Assembly: GCA_964525555.1 (NCBI GenBank)
Contig: CAZGHN010000001.1
Span: forward strand, 186,001-250,000
DNA length: 64,000 bases
Direction: 5' to 3'
Origin: JAFGHJ01 sp964525555
GTDB taxonomy: Bacteria; Hydrothermota; UBA3072
The position numbers and the translations under genes were made by a program. The notes below the pieces were generated by a model. The model saw only the letters and a program-made list of their open reading frames with translations, had not been told where the DNA came from and searched no databases. Each line of letters begins with the position of its first letter. Positions within the stretch are counted from its first letter, which is position 1. Of the stretch, positions 9,120 to 18,415 are shown in pieces.

Positions 9120-9864
9120 AGGGGACTTAACTACAAAAAATATAGTCCCTGAAAAACACACTTCATCCGGCATAATTAAAACTAAAGAAAAAGCAGTACT
9201 TTGCGGTTTGGATATTGTCAGATGGACATTTGATGAATTAGGTAAAGTAAAGACGAAAATTCTTGTGAATGAAGGAATATGGCTAAAGCCGCAAGAAATA
9301 ATTAATATAAAAGGAAACACAAGAGCTATTATGATGGGAGAAAGAATCGCTTTAAACTTCATTCAGAGACTCAGCGGAATTTCTACCTACACAAGGAAAT
9401 TTGTTGATGAAATAAAGAGTACCGATTCTCACATACTTGATACAAGAAAAAACACTCCGACTCTGAGATATTTAGAGAAATACGCTGTTCGAATGGGCAG
9501 AGGAATAAATCACAGAATGGGACTTTACGATAAAGTTTTAATAAAAGAAAACCATATAAAGATTGCCGGAGGAATCAAAAATGCTCTTTCCCTGGTGATG
9601 GGTGAAATTGAAGTTAAAAATATTAAAGAAGTCAAAAATGCTATAAAACATGGAGCCAAACATTTACTTCTTGATAATATGTCTATCAAAGAAGTAAAAA
9701 AAGCTGTAACTCTTATAAAGGGTAAACACATAACTATTGAATACTCGGGAAATGTAACACTTGAAAACGTAAAAGCTATTGCAAAAACCGGAGTTGACAA
9801 AATTTCGGTTGGGGCTTTGACTCATTCGTATAAATCTATCGATATATCTCTTCTCTTAAGATGA
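9052..9864 (+). CDS. nadC: nicotinate-nucleotide pyrophosphorylase (carboxylating)
   Basis: Quinolinate phosphoribosyltransferase, 270 aa, converting quinolinate and PRPP to nicotinate mononucleotide in NAD synthesis. The N-terminal signature ALKEDIGKGDLTT, the core DTRKNTPTLRYLEKYAV and the late GVDKISVGALTHS are all present. The start is a GTG at 9052 inside uvrB, giving a 68-base overlap; no alternative start fits before the conserved LPLIRQALKEDIG segment, so the overlap appears real. nadA and nadB are not in the window. The stop overlaps the next gene as ATGA. Confidence 0.95.
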   Translation: MIRLKKEKVLPLIRQALKEDIGKGDLTTKNIVPEKHTSSGIIKTKEKAVLCGLDIVRWTFDELGKVKTKILVNEGIWLKPQEIINIKGNTRAIMMGERIALNFIQRLSGISTYTRKFVDEIKSTDSHILDTRKNTPTLRYLEKYAVRMGRGINHRMGLYDKVLIKENHIKIAGGIKNALSLVMGEIEVKNIKEVKNAIKHGAKHLLLDNMSIKEVKKAVTLIKGKHITIEYSGNVTLENVKAIAKTGVDKISVGALTHSYKSIDISLLLR

Positions 9865-10997
9865 TATTGATACTAATACTTTCTCTTCTTGGCGACAATA
9901 ATAATCTTTATTTAATGGATAAAAGTTTTTCTTTTATACCTATAGAAGAAGAATTCAAATTTCAATACAGTGAAAATGCTCTACAGACAATTCATGGATC
10001 GAGAGATTCAGAAAAAATGTATGAAAACTACCGGATAAAAATCTGGATGCCGCTTTTTTCAAGCATAGTTTTCGAATATAACCTAAAAAAAGAAGACGAT
10101 TATGAAATAAACGTAGAAGAACATTTGTTTAAACTTAGATGGATTGGGTCAGAAAAATCTAAAATCCCGCTTTCTTTCTCTTTATTTTTTTCTCCGCAAT
10201 CATCACAAAACAAAAAATATTTAGGTTTCGCCATAGGTTACTGGAAAAACATTAAAAACAATCATTTCCTAAATATAAAAATACACGAATTTGACCATAA
10301 TTATCAATTATCACGTAGAGAAACTTCTATCTATAAAGACCCTTTTACGCACTTTCCAATAAGTGTTGAACTCGAAGGAATCATAAAAAGTTATCAGGCT
10401 GATTTGCATTACAATTATCATACAACAATAAAAGCAAAGAAAAATTTCTTAGAAAATGATATTTCAATCGGACGTAGCGAATACATTGGAACTGGCCTAA
10501 ATAACACTATTTACTACCATTTATTCGAAAAAATTTCGCCCGGTCTTCGATTAAACTATTCTACTATAGATACATCTCATTTCTCAATGCCTGGCGATTC
10601 TCTAAATTATAATTCCGGTGTAGACAATTTCTTTGCAGAACCTTTTATTAAAGTAAAAATCGCAGAAAAAAACACATTTTATTTCGGCGTTCCAATGAGC
10701 TGGAAATATATAAATAAAGAATCCCTTGAATATAAAAGGAAATGGATAGGATTGACTTTACTCTACAATTATTCGATATCCGATTACATCGATTTAACGG
10801 GAGGCGTGCAGCATTCCTGGAGAAATTTAAACGGTCAAAAAGATATACAAACAAGAGGAATTCTGGGATTAGATTTAAAATTTAATCAAACAACATATAT
10901 TGCTATACGTCAGGGTATTGAAATGGACTTTCCTCTATCCGAAAAATTAGAAGAATACAACAATCATACATATTTAATGATTAATCATTGTTTTTAA
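9861..10997 (+). CDS. predicted outer-membrane beta-barrel-like protein
   Basis: 378 aa, not recognised as a named family. A short hydrophobic N-terminus (MILILILSLLG) resembles a signal peptide but lacks positive charges. The rest is rich in alternating hydrophobic/aromatic strands (FYFGVPMSWKYIN, WIGLTLLYNYSIS, IDLTGGVQHSW) and ends in a terminal Phe, as outer-membrane barrels do. It overlaps nadC by four bases (ATGA) and so is probably co-transcribed with uvrB-nadC, though no functional link is evident. Secretion and barrel structure are inferred. Confidence 0.55.
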   Translation: MILILILSLLGDNNNLYLMDKSFSFIPIEEEFKFQYSENALQTIHGSRDSEKMYENYRIKIWMPLFSSIVFEYNLKKEDDYEINVEEHLFKLRWIGSEKSKIPLSFSLFFSPQSSQNKKYLGFAIGYWKNIKNNHFLNIKIHEFDHNYQLSRRETSIYKDPFTHFPISVELEGIIKSYQADLHYNYHTTIKAKKNFLENDISIGRSEYIGTGLNNTIYYHLFEKISPGLRLNYSTIDTSHFSMPGDSLNYNSGVDNFFAEPFIKVKIAEKNTFYFGVPMSWKYINKESLEYKRKWIGLTLLYNYSISDYIDLTGGVQHSWRNLNGQKDIQTRGILGLDLKFNQTTYIAIRQGIEMDFPLSEKLEEYNNHTYLMINHCF

Positions 10998-11176
10998 ATA
11001 ACTTAAGCTATTCGCTTTTCGCTATTGGCTTTTAGCCCCCTCCACCCATCTCCATTTTTTCAGCATGTAGAGTATGTAGAACTTGTAATTTTTATTTTTT
11101 TCACTCTTATATTGCCTACATGTGCAAATTTTTTTGTTTTTTCTGCGGTTAGCCGTAAGCCGAGAGCGACTTATTG
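10998..11176 (+). repeat. intergenic repeat mosaic
   Basis: Holds a wobbly tandem (GCTATTCGCTTTTCGCTATT at ~11011), the CATGTAGAGTATGTAGAAC and CCTACATGTGCAAATTT words of family C (~11063-11125), and GCGGTTAGCCGTAAGCCGAG at ~11145. It separates convergent genes. No ORF or clear terminator. Confidence 0.5.
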
Positions 11177-13474
11177 CTATCGAATCAATACGAACTTCTG
11201 TGGCGGTAAGACTCTCTCCCCTGTTTTCATAACAAGGAAATAAATACCCGATGAATACTCAGATAAATCTAATTCTGTAATAAACCATCCTGCATTTCTG
11301 GTCTCCATCTTAGAAGCAATTATTCTACCCATCGCATCATGTATACTAAATTCAACATCAGTATGTTGAGGAATACCATAGTTTACCTGTAAAATATTCA
11401 ACCTAATTATTTTCGGAATATTTAAAGAATACCGATCCGGTACAGTATCAGGTTCAACAATGTAGCTGGAATCATCGACAGGTATTGTATCAAGAAATGG
11501 TATATAATTAAAGTGTGATACTGTCAAATAAACATAATCATCTGTTATAAAATTACTCGAATCAATAGTCAGCGTATAAATACCGGAAGAATTTGTATAT
11601 CCTGAAGCTATTAATAAATCTGCAACACTATAAAAAGATACTAATGCATCTTCAACCGGAGTTACTGAATCATCCTCATATACATTTACATAATATATCA
11701 AAGAATCATTAAAAATAATATCGGGTCTGCCAACTTTAAAATCACGAGGCATATCCGTCCTCAGTTGAAGAGAAGGGTCACCAAAAATATGCCAGGTTTG
11801 AGCCATCTCCACACCGATATGGGACGTATCTCCTCCCCACTGTTCGATCATATAGCAAAGCCCATTGAAATATACACTCCCCGCAGTATTCGCCTGGTAA
11901 TGCGCAAGCAGGTTAACCGCCCCTTCCTGACCTATACAGGGAGGAACCCAGGTCTGGTCTATAGTAGGAGCTAATGTCACAATAAATCCCGTGGGATTTT
12001 CCGGAACACCCGCAGTTAACGCATCCTCGGAAAAACAAACCCTTCCATTAAAATTGCCAATCTGACAACCGACGGAAATAACATGAGGAAGCATTCCATA
12101 GTTAGTAAGAGCCGCTATATTACTTCTACTAAACCCTCCTCCACTGGCCCATCCATTCCAAGTTCCGTGCCCTATGTAATTTATGGTAGAAACACCCGCA
12201 TTTATAAAACTGGAAATAACTGAACTTGTACCCCAGGGGCTATAACTTGAATCGATAGTTGTGTAAGTGAAAAACGGAGAGACGTCATATAATAAAGTAT
12301 CTTTCAACCACTCGCACCTCTGTTTATCCACAATCGTATCACCATCATCAGCCTCGTTGCTTGCGACCATCAGCCCCCTGTGATACCAATCGGTTCCCTG
12401 CGGATTTCTCTCATACTTGATACTTCGCATCACCTGATTTCTTATATTAATCGTGTCTCCCCCATTCGAAGAAAAACGCCCTATAAAAAGGTCCGGATAA
12501 TAATCATTTCCATCGGTATACGCATAAACAGGATCGGCATCTCTTCCGTCAGCAAGGCCAACATTACCCTTAGGAGGCGGAAGTTCATCTCCATCGCCAA
12601 CAAGCAGGCAGAAGGTCACACCTAAACTGTCATACTGGTTTAGAATAAAACTTCTAATCGAAGCTGTGTCGCTACCCACAACCGATAAACTATATAAATC
12701 AGTGGGAATTCCCTTTCGCGTCTTCCAGACCACAAAAGAATCCATCTCCGAGATATACGGATCTGCGCATATAATAATCATCCTGCCTGCTTCTTCCTCG
12801 ATCATATCATATCTTAATTTGGCTTTCGAATAGTTAGCAAAGAAATCTTTGTATAAATTCTCGACCGCCGGTGAAATAGATATTTCAGATAATCTGTCCT
12901 TAATATTTGATAAAGCAAATCCATCGGAATAAATCTCGACAATTAATTTCTTGAGTATTAAAAGCTCATCAGTTTCGGCATCATAACGCACCGGATTAAC
13001 GTATACAGTCACACCTCTAAAGTCCCTCATAATGAAAGGATTTGAAAGACTAACCACTTCAACAGGGAATATCTCATCTGACGAATAAAAATCACTAAAA
13101 GTATATGGAACGGATGAGGGAGAAACAGTTCTTAAAATATTCCCCTTGGAAGGAATAACGGGTAGAGCTTTTACTCTTTCAACCTCTTCCTCTATAATCC
13201 CTAATTTTATTTCTTTATCATCTGGAACAATAACACTCTTAGCAATTCTGGGAAGCTCTGGATACCCTTTTTTTATATAATCATTTACGCCGGGCATACG
13301 GACTCGCGAATAACTCTTACCGTCAACAACTACAGTATCCAGATAGAATCCGGGTATATTAAATTCTATTCGGGTATTTTCACAGCCATTTTCATACACA
13401 TCATATTGAATGGTTTTCACATTACTTGATTGAAGACTTAACCAACTACCGAGGGTCAATAAAATTAGAATCAT
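11177..13474 (-). CDS. gingipain-like C25 cysteine peptidase with C-terminal sorting-like domain (copy 1)
   Basis: 765 aa secreted protein. A hydrophobic N-terminus (MILILLTLGSWLSL) is followed by a propeptide-like beta region (~20-220). The C25 catalytic domain (~230-570) has His436 in NYIGHGTWNGW and Cys470 in HVISVGCQIG, the spacing expected for the His/Cys dyad of gingipain-type peptidases. A carboxypeptidase-like Ig region follows, then a C-terminal ~80-residue domain ending GIYFLVMKTGERVLPP and FVLIR, like type IX/FlgD-type tails. It is a tandem paralogue of the next upstream gene. The promoter is leaderless type. Substrate unknown; it could be an adhesin or exported processing enzyme. 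No secretion machinery for such tails is in the window. Confidence 0.85.
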   Translation of the reverse strand: MILILLTLGSWLSLQSSNVKTIQYDVYENGCENTRIEFNIPGFYLDTVVVDGKSYSRVRMPGVNDYIKKGYPELPRIAKSVIVPDDKEIKLGIIEEEVERVKALPVIPSKGNILRTVSPSSVPYTFSDFYSSDEIFPVEVVSLSNPFIMRDFRGVTVYVNPVRYDAETDELLILKKLIVEIYSDGFALSNIKDRLSEISISPAVENLYKDFFANYSKAKLRYDMIEEEAGRMIIICADPYISEMDSFVVWKTRKGIPTDLYSLSVVGSDTASIRSFILNQYDSLGVTFCLLVGDGDELPPPKGNVGLADGRDADPVYAYTDGNDYYPDLFIGRFSSNGGDTINIRNQVMRSIKYERNPQGTDWYHRGLMVASNEADDGDTIVDKQRCEWLKDTLLYDVSPFFTYTTIDSSYSPWGTSSVISSFINAGVSTINYIGHGTWNGWASGGGFSRSNIAALTNYGMLPHVISVGCQIGNFNGRVCFSEDALTAGVPENPTGFIVTLAPTIDQTWVPPCIGQEGAVNLLAHYQANTAGSVYFNGLCYMIEQWGGDTSHIGVEMAQTWHIFGDPSLQLRTDMPRDFKVGRPDIIFNDSLIYYVNVYEDDSVTPVEDALVSFYSVADLLIASGYTNSSGIYTLTIDSSNFITDDYVYLTVSHFNYIPFLDTIPVDDSSYIVEPDTVPDRYSLNIPKIIRLNILQVNYGIPQHTDVEFSIHDAMGRIIASKMETRNAGWFITELDLSEYSSGIYFLVMKTGERVLPPQKFVLIR

Positions 13475-13480
13475 ATTGTA

Positions 13481-13509
13481 ATTATAATTATTTATAGTTT
13501 ATCAGTCAA
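13481..13509 (-). promoter_or_regulatory. leaderless-type promoter of C25 copy 1
   Basis: On the minus strand TTGACT (13509-13504), 17-base spacer, consensus TATAAT (13486-13481), then TACAAT (6 bases) and the ATG at 13474. No ribosome binding site. The -10-to-ATG segment is identical to that of copy 2. Confidence 0.7.
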
Positions 13510-13510
13510 G

Positions 13511-13745
13511 CCGAGAACCTCCCCCCACCCGTATCAGGACACAGATAAACGCAGATTTATGAAAAACAGAATCTCACACGGAGCCGCAGAGAACACAGAG
13601 AAAAACTTAGATCAAAGTCCAAGGTCCTAAGCCCAAAGTCAAAAACAAAAACCAACACCAAAATCCCAAACCCTAAAAATCACTAATTAACCAATTTACT
13701 GATTCACCAATAAACCGATCCGAAGGATCCGTAAACTAAGAACAA
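13511..13745 (+). repeat. intergenic repeat mosaic between C25 paralogues
   Basis: Contains GGACACAGATAAACGCAGAT and CGCAGAGAACACAGAG (family B, ~13539-13600), a wobbly AAAGTCCAAGGTCCTAAGCC run (~13614), TTACTGATTCACCAATAAAC (~13697), and mini-hairpin GATCC-GAA-GGATC (13717-13729). No gene. Confidence 0.6.
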
Positions 13746-13748
13746 ATA

Positions 13749-16049
13749 CTATCGAACCAATATGAACTTCTGTGCTGGCAAAATTATCCGCTGGGATTTC
13801 ATTACAAGGAAATAAATACCTGATGAAAGTCCAGATAAATCTACTTCTGTCGTATGTGGTCCGGTATCATTAGCTAAAACCTTAGAAACAATCATTCTAC
13901 CCATTGAATTAAAAACATTAAACTCAAAATCCGTCTCTTCGTTAATACCATATTCTACCGGCAAAATATTTAACCGAATTATCTTTGGAATATTAAAATA
14001 ATATTGATCCGGAATAAAAAAAGGATCATCAATATAACCAGAATCTCCGACAAACACCGAATCAATAATTGGGTTACAATTAAAGTGCGTTACCGTTACA
14101 TAAACATACTCATCCGGCAAAAAACTGTTTGAGTCGAGAGATAATATAAAATGACCAAATGAATTGGTATATCCCGATTTTATTACAGAATTTCCTGAGC
14201 TATAAAACGATACCAGTGCGTTTTCAACCGGAATCGTAGAATTATTTTCATAGACACTTATTTGATAAACTAAATAGTTAAGAAAAATAGAATCAGGCCT
14301 GTCAATGCTAAGATTTCTAGGAATATCTGTTCTAAGTTGAATAGAAGGGTCACCAAAAATATGCCAGGTTTGAGCCATCTCCACACCGATATGGGACGTA
14401 TCTCCTCCCCACTGTTCGATCATATAGCAAAGTCCGTTAAAATATACACCTCCTGCAGTATTTGCCTTGTAATGTGCAAGCAGGTTAACAGCACCTTCTT
14501 GCCCTATACAGGGAGGAACCCAGGTCTGCTCTATAGTCGAAGCTAATGTTACGATAAATCCTGCAGGAGCCTCCGCCGTACCGGCAGTCAGCGCGTTTTC
14601 AGAAAAACAACTTGGTCCGTTAAAATCACCAACTCTGCAACCAACGGAAATCACGTGAGGAAGCTTCCAGAAGTTGGTCAGTGAATTTATGTCACTTACA
14701 TAAAATCCTCCTCCACTTCCCCAACCGTAAGAATCTCCATGCCCGATATAATTTATAGTTGAAACACCTGCATTTATAAAACCGGAAATATCGGAAGAAG
14801 TACCCCAGGGGCTATAACTTGAATCGATAGACGTATAGGTAAAATTAGGAGGAATATTATACAACAAAGTGTCCCTAAGCCATTCACATCTCTGTTTATC
14901 CGTAATTGTATCGTAATCATCACTCTCGGGACTGGCAATCATAAGACCTCTCTCATACCAGCTTCCTCCTTCTTCAGGATTCCTCTCATACTCAATACTC
15001 CGCATCACCTGATTCCTTATACCAAAAGTATTACCACCATTCGAAGAAAATCGTCCTATAAAAAGGTCCGGATAATTGTCACTGCCTTCTGTACAGGAAT
15101 ACATAAAGTCGGCATCCATTCCGTAAGCCCGGCCAACATTACCCCTAGGAGGAGGAAGCTCATATCCGTCTCCAACAAGCAGACAGAAGGTCACACCCAG
15201 ACTGTTATACTGATTTTGAATAAAATTTCTAATCGAAGCTGTGTCATATCCAACGACCGATAAACTATATAAATCAGTGGGAATTCCTTTTCTCCTCTTC
15301 CAGACCACAAAAGAATCCATCTCGGAGATATACGGATCTGCGCATATAATAATCATCCTGTCGGCTTCTTCAGGAATAGTATCATATCTTAATTTAGTTT
15401 CCGAATAGTTAGCAAATAAATCTTTGTATAAATTCTCTACCGACGGGGAAATAGATATTTCAGATAATCTATCTTTAATATTTGATAAAGCAAATCCCTC
15501 GGAATAGATCTCGACAACCAAATTTTTAAGTATTAAAAGCTCATCAGTTTCGGCATCATAACGCACCGGATTAACGTATACAGTCACACCTCTAAAGTCC
15601 CTCATAATAAAAGGAGTAGAAATTCCTGTCACTTCTCCGGGGAACACATCTTCCGAAGAATAAAAGTCGCTGAAAACGTATGGCAGGGACGAGGGAGAAA
15701 TAGTTCTTAAAATATTACCCTTGGAAGGCATAACGGGTAGAGCTTTTACCCTTTCAATCTCTTCATCTATAATCCTTAATTTCATTTCTTTATCATCGGG
15801 AACAATAACACTCTTAGAAATTCTGGGAAGCTCTGGATAACCTTTTTTCAGATAATTGACCAACCCAGGCATTGAAATTCTCGAATACCTTTTTCCATCA
15901 ATTATAACAGTATCCAGATAGAAACCGGGGATACTAAATTCGATTCTGGTGTTTTCATAGCCACTCTCCAACACATCGCACTGAATGGTTTTCGTATTGC
16001 TCGATTGAAGACTTAACCAACTACCAAGGGTCAATAAAATCAGAATCAT
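13749..16049 (-). CDS. gingipain-like C25 cysteine peptidase with C-terminal sorting-like domain (copy 2)
   Basis: 766 aa, same architecture as copy 1. His437 lies in NYIGHGDSYGW and Cys471 in HVISVGCRVG; the tail ends GIYFLVMKSQRIILPA and FILVR. Similarity to copy 1 is uneven. The catalytic domain is close to identical, including a stretch of about 90 identical bases at ~14344 matching ~11771. The C-terminal 200 residues and the loop around residues 305-325 are clearly diverged. This implies duplication followed by conversion or selection on the catalytic part. Each copy has its own leaderless promoter. Both catalytic residues are intact, so both are probably active; secretion by an outer-membrane route is inferred. 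Confidence 0.85.
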   Translation of the reverse strand: MILILLTLGSWLSLQSSNTKTIQCDVLESGYENTRIEFSIPGFYLDTVIIDGKRYSRISMPGLVNYLKKGYPELPRISKSVIVPDDKEMKLRIIDEEIERVKALPVMPSKGNILRTISPSSLPYVFSDFYSSEDVFPGEVTGISTPFIMRDFRGVTVYVNPVRYDAETDELLILKNLVVEIYSEGFALSNIKDRLSEISISPSVENLYKDLFANYSETKLRYDTIPEEADRMIIICADPYISEMDSFVVWKRRKGIPTDLYSLSVVGYDTASIRNFIQNQYNSLGVTFCLLVGDGYELPPPRGNVGRAYGMDADFMYSCTEGSDNYPDLFIGRFSSNGGNTFGIRNQVMRSIEYERNPEEGGSWYERGLMIASPESDDYDTITDKQRCEWLRDTLLYNIPPNFTYTSIDSSYSPWGTSSDISGFINAGVSTINYIGHGDSYGWGSGGGFYVSDINSLTNFWKLPHVISVGCRVGDFNGPSCFSENALTAGTAEAPAGFIVTLASTIEQTWVPPCIGQEGAVNLLAHYKANTAGGVYFNGLCYMIEQWGGDTSHIGVEMAQTWHIFGDPSIQLRTDIPRNLSIDRPDSIFLNYLVYQISVYENNSTIPVENALVSFYSSGNSVIKSGYTNSFGHFILSLDSNSFLPDEYVYVTVTHFNCNPIIDSVFVGDSGYIDDPFFIPDQYYFNIPKIIRLNILPVEYGINEETDFEFNVFNSMGRMIVSKVLANDTGPHTTEVDLSGLSSGIYFLVMKSQRIILPAQKFILVR

Positions 16050-16055
16050 ATTGTA

Positions 16056-16083
16056 ATTATATCTTTTTCTATAAAACAGTCAA
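16056..16083 (-). promoter_or_regulatory. leaderless-type promoter of C25 copy 2
   Basis: Minus strand TTGACT (16083-16078), 16-base spacer, TATAAT (16061-16056), TACAAT, then the ATG at 16049. Confidence 0.7.
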
Positions 16084-16084
16084 G

Positions 16085-16294
16085 TCAAGAACCCAAACTT
16101 AGCCACAAAGAGACGAAGACACAAAGAACAAAATGAGTCGCCCATCTCTAGTCACGTGTCACGAGTCCCCCTCCCATCAAAACTATTAGAAACAACAAAT
16201 AACACGAATAGCACAAATTATTTTATTGTTTTTGTTTTTTTGACTAATGACTGGTGACTGAAGACCAGAGACTATGTTGCTGATCCGAAGGCTC
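16085..16294 (+). repeat. intergenic repeat mosaic reaching into ogt
   Basis: Family A AGCCACAAAGAGACGAAG (~16097), family D CTAGTCACGTGTCACGAGTC (~16148), AATAACACGAATAGCACAAA (~16198), and a second family D run GACTAATGACTGGTGACTGA (~16243). GATCC-GAA-GGCTC (16282-16294), a one-mismatch mini-hairpin, encodes the last codons of ogt. Confidence 0.55.
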
Positions 16295-16790
16295 TCTCAT
16301 GAAGAAGTAGCCATTTCTTTCTATGAACTCCGCTTGCGTATCCTCCAATTTTGCCATCGCTCATTATTACCCGATGACAGGGAATTATTATTCCAATGGG
16401 ATTAAAATGCACAGCCATACCGACACTTCTGGCTCCTCTCGGATTACCGACTCTTCTTGCGAGTTCACCATAAGAAACGGTTTCTCCGTAAGGAACTTTT
16501 ATTAATTCTTTCCAGACTTTCTGCTGATAACCAGTTCCGTTAATTACTAAATTAAGGTCAAAAACTTTGCGTACACCTTCAAAATACTCTTCCAGTTGAT
16601 TTTTTACAGGAGAGCTTGACCGTATTATATTAAAATCTTTCCTTATAAAATCCGAAAGCTTTTCTCCATAATCTCCTTCGACAAAACTAACCGTTAAAAC
16701 ACCTTCTTTTTTCCAAACAAAAAACAAATCTCCTATAGGGGATTTAATCTGATTCCAGAATAAAATATTATTACTTTCTTTTTTTACCAA
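16272..16790 (-). CDS. ogt: methylated-DNA--protein-cysteine S-methyltransferase
   Basis: 172 aa suicide alkyltransferase that removes O6-alkyl groups from guanine. The helix-turn-helix segment (VPYGETVSYGELARRVGNP) and the active site IIIPCHRVI (Cys138) are intact; the N-terminal domain is short, as in Ogt/MGMT. The start is a TTG 20 bases inside the 3' end of pyk with no evident ribosome binding site, so translation probably depends on pyk. The last residues (AFGSAT) are encoded by a mini-hairpin repeat, suggesting that an intergenic element has overwritten the original 3' end without harm. Confidence 0.93.
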   Translation of the reverse strand: MVKKESNNILFWNQIKSPIGDLFFVWKKEGVLTVSFVEGDYGEKLSDFIRKDFNIIRSSSPVKNQLEEYFEGVRKVFDLNLVINGTGYQQKVWKELIKVPYGETVSYGELARRVGNPRGARSVGMAVHFNPIGIIIPCHRVIMSDGKIGGYASGVHRKKWLLLHERAFGSAT

Positions 16791-18207
16791 GAAAAGATTT
16801 TTTCTGCTCTAAGAGTGATTTAATTGTTCGGATTTCCATCATGTTTGTACTTCCGGAAACCGAAACAGGTTCTCCTGCTGTTAAAATAACGATGTCCTCT
16901 CCCTTAACAAATCCTTTTTTATAAAGAAATTCTGCCGAATCGCACAACATATCATCTACATGCTTATAAAATTTAGCTATAAAAGGCCTTACACCCCAGA
17001 CAAGATTCATCTGTCTTTCTACAAGTGCCTTATCCGTAAATGCAAGTATATCTGTATCAGGTCTGAATTTTGCAATCTTTCTTGCTGTATAACCGGAAGA
17101 AGTATGCGCAATTATAAACTGAGCGGAACTATCTCTGGCTGCCTGCCATACATTTTTTGCAATAATATCGGCTATTTCTTTTTTCCCTGACTTTAAAGCT
17201 TCCGGCAATCTACCCTTTAAGTAAATTTCCATTTTATGAATTGTCTCTGCCATAAACTGAACAGATTTAACAGGATATTTACCGATTGCGGTTTCTTCAG
17301 ATAACATAACTGCATCAGCTCCATCTTCAACCGCATTAGCAACATCCGAAACTTCTGCTCTTGTTGCTCTCGGATGTTCAGTCATAGACATAAGCATCTG
17401 CGTTGCAACTATAACAGGCTTTTCACACTCCAAACATTTTCGTATTATAGTCTTTTGCAAAAGCGGAACATCCGAAGCAGAGACTTCGACCCCCAGGTCT
17501 CCTCTTGCTATCATAATAGCATCTGAAGCCTCAAGTATTTCAGCAAAATTTCTTACCGCATTTATATGTTCTATTTTGGCAACAATTTGCATATTTGACT
17601 TTTCGTTTCTTAGAACAGTTCTTATTTTCTTGATATCTTTTGCACTTTTAACGAAAGAAGCAGCAACAAAATCAAACCCGATCTTTGCGCCAAATTTTAT
17701 ATTTTCCAAATCTTTTTTTGTCGGGGCAGTCAGACCTATATCCTTGCCCGGGATATTAACAGATTTCTTAGAAGATATTTTCCCTCCGTAAACAACTTTG
17801 CATCTGACGGAAGAACCGATCTTTAGTACTCCGAGTTCTATGCTACCATCAGCCATAAGGATCGTATCACCTTTTTTTAGATAATCAAATAATTTCGGAT
17901 AATCGACAGGCAGTTTCTTCTCATCTCCTATGATATCCTCCCTAACAAGTTCAACTTCAGTCCCTCTTATTAATTCTGTATTTTCTTTAATTCTACCCAA
18001 TCTCACTTCCGGACCCTGAGTATCCATCATTATCCCTATATGCGGAGCCACTTTCCTTAAGCTATCATAAGTTATTTTTGCATCCTTTTTTGTCCTATGT
18101 GAAAAATTAAGTCTGGCGATATTGAGCCCGCTTTCTACCATCTTTTTGATTACATTTTTATCCTCAGAAGCAGGACCGATTGTAGCAATTATTTTAGTTT
18201 TTCTCAT
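16771..18207 (-). CDS. pyk: pyruvate kinase
   Basis: Phosphoenolpyruvate plus ADP to pyruvate plus ATP. I place the start at 18207, giving 478 aa beginning MRKTKIIATIGPAS. The open frame extends 12 codons further, but that stretch holds the promoter (-35 at 18243-18238). Motifs seen are NFSHRT, MDTQGPEVRLG, the substrate segment KIEHINAVRNF, ARGDLGVEV, and ATQMLMSMTEHPRATRAEV. The C-terminal allosteric domain is present (SSGYTARKIAKFRPD). ogt follows with a 20-base overlap. Pyruvate production here complements the malic enzyme. Confidence 0.96.
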   Translation of the reverse strand: MRKTKIIATIGPASEDKNVIKKMVESGLNIARLNFSHRTKKDAKITYDSLRKVAPHIGIMMDTQGPEVRLGRIKENTELIRGTEVELVREDIIGDEKKLPVDYPKLFDYLKKGDTILMADGSIELGVLKIGSSVRCKVVYGGKISSKKSVNIPGKDIGLTAPTKKDLENIKFGAKIGFDFVAASFVKSAKDIKKIRTVLRNEKSNMQIVAKIEHINAVRNFAEILEASDAIMIARGDLGVEVSASDVPLLQKTIIRKCLECEKPVIVATQMLMSMTEHPRATRAEVSDVANAVEDGADAVMLSEETAIGKYPVKSVQFMAETIHKMEIYLKGRLPEALKSGKKEIADIIAKNVWQAARDSSAQFIIAHTSSGYTARKIAKFRPDTDILAFTDKALVERQMNLVWGVRPFIAKFYKHVDDMLCDSAEFLYKKGFVKGEDIVILTAGEPVSVSGSTNMMEIRTIKSLLEQKKSFLGKKRK

Positions 18208-18213
18208 ATATAT

Positions 18214-18243
18214 ATGATATAAACATATTAGAATTTTTGTCAA
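18214..18243 (-). promoter_or_regulatory. leaderless-type promoter of pyk
   Basis: Minus strand TTGACA (18243-18238), 18-base spacer, TATCAT (18219-18214), then 6 bases to the ATG at 18207. This promoter lies where a longer pyk reading frame would begin, which argues for the internal start. Confidence 0.65.
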
Positions 18244-18249
18244 GGATTT

Positions 18250-18415
18250 CTGTTCGATAGATCCTTCGGATCAGTTAAATAGTTGAATTGTTGAATGGTT
18301 TAATAGGAAAAACAGAAAAAATTTGTGCTATTTGTGTGATTTGTTGTTAAAAAAACATAAAAAATGGTTGGGTAGGGCTTTGTGTTCTCTGTGTGCTTTG
18401 TGGTTCAATAAGCAT
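18250..18415 (+). repeat. intergenic repeat mosaic
   Basis: Mini-hairpin GATCC-TTC-GGATC (18260-18272), then the fullest family E copy, CAGTTAAATAGTTGAATTG with GTTGAATGGTTTAATAGG following. Then TTTGTGCTATTTGTGTGATT and GTGTTCTCTGTGTGCTTTGT with GGTT (family B, reverse; ~18380). No gene. Confidence 0.6.

Noticed and set aside
13511..13745. Insertion sequence between the C25 paralogues
   Set aside because: No transposase frame, no terminal inverted repeats or target duplication; only short repeat words.
18208..18243. Longer pyk start at 18243
   Set aside because: That stretch contains a TTGACA/TATCAT promoter, and pyruvate kinases begin at the RKTKIIATIGPAS segment.
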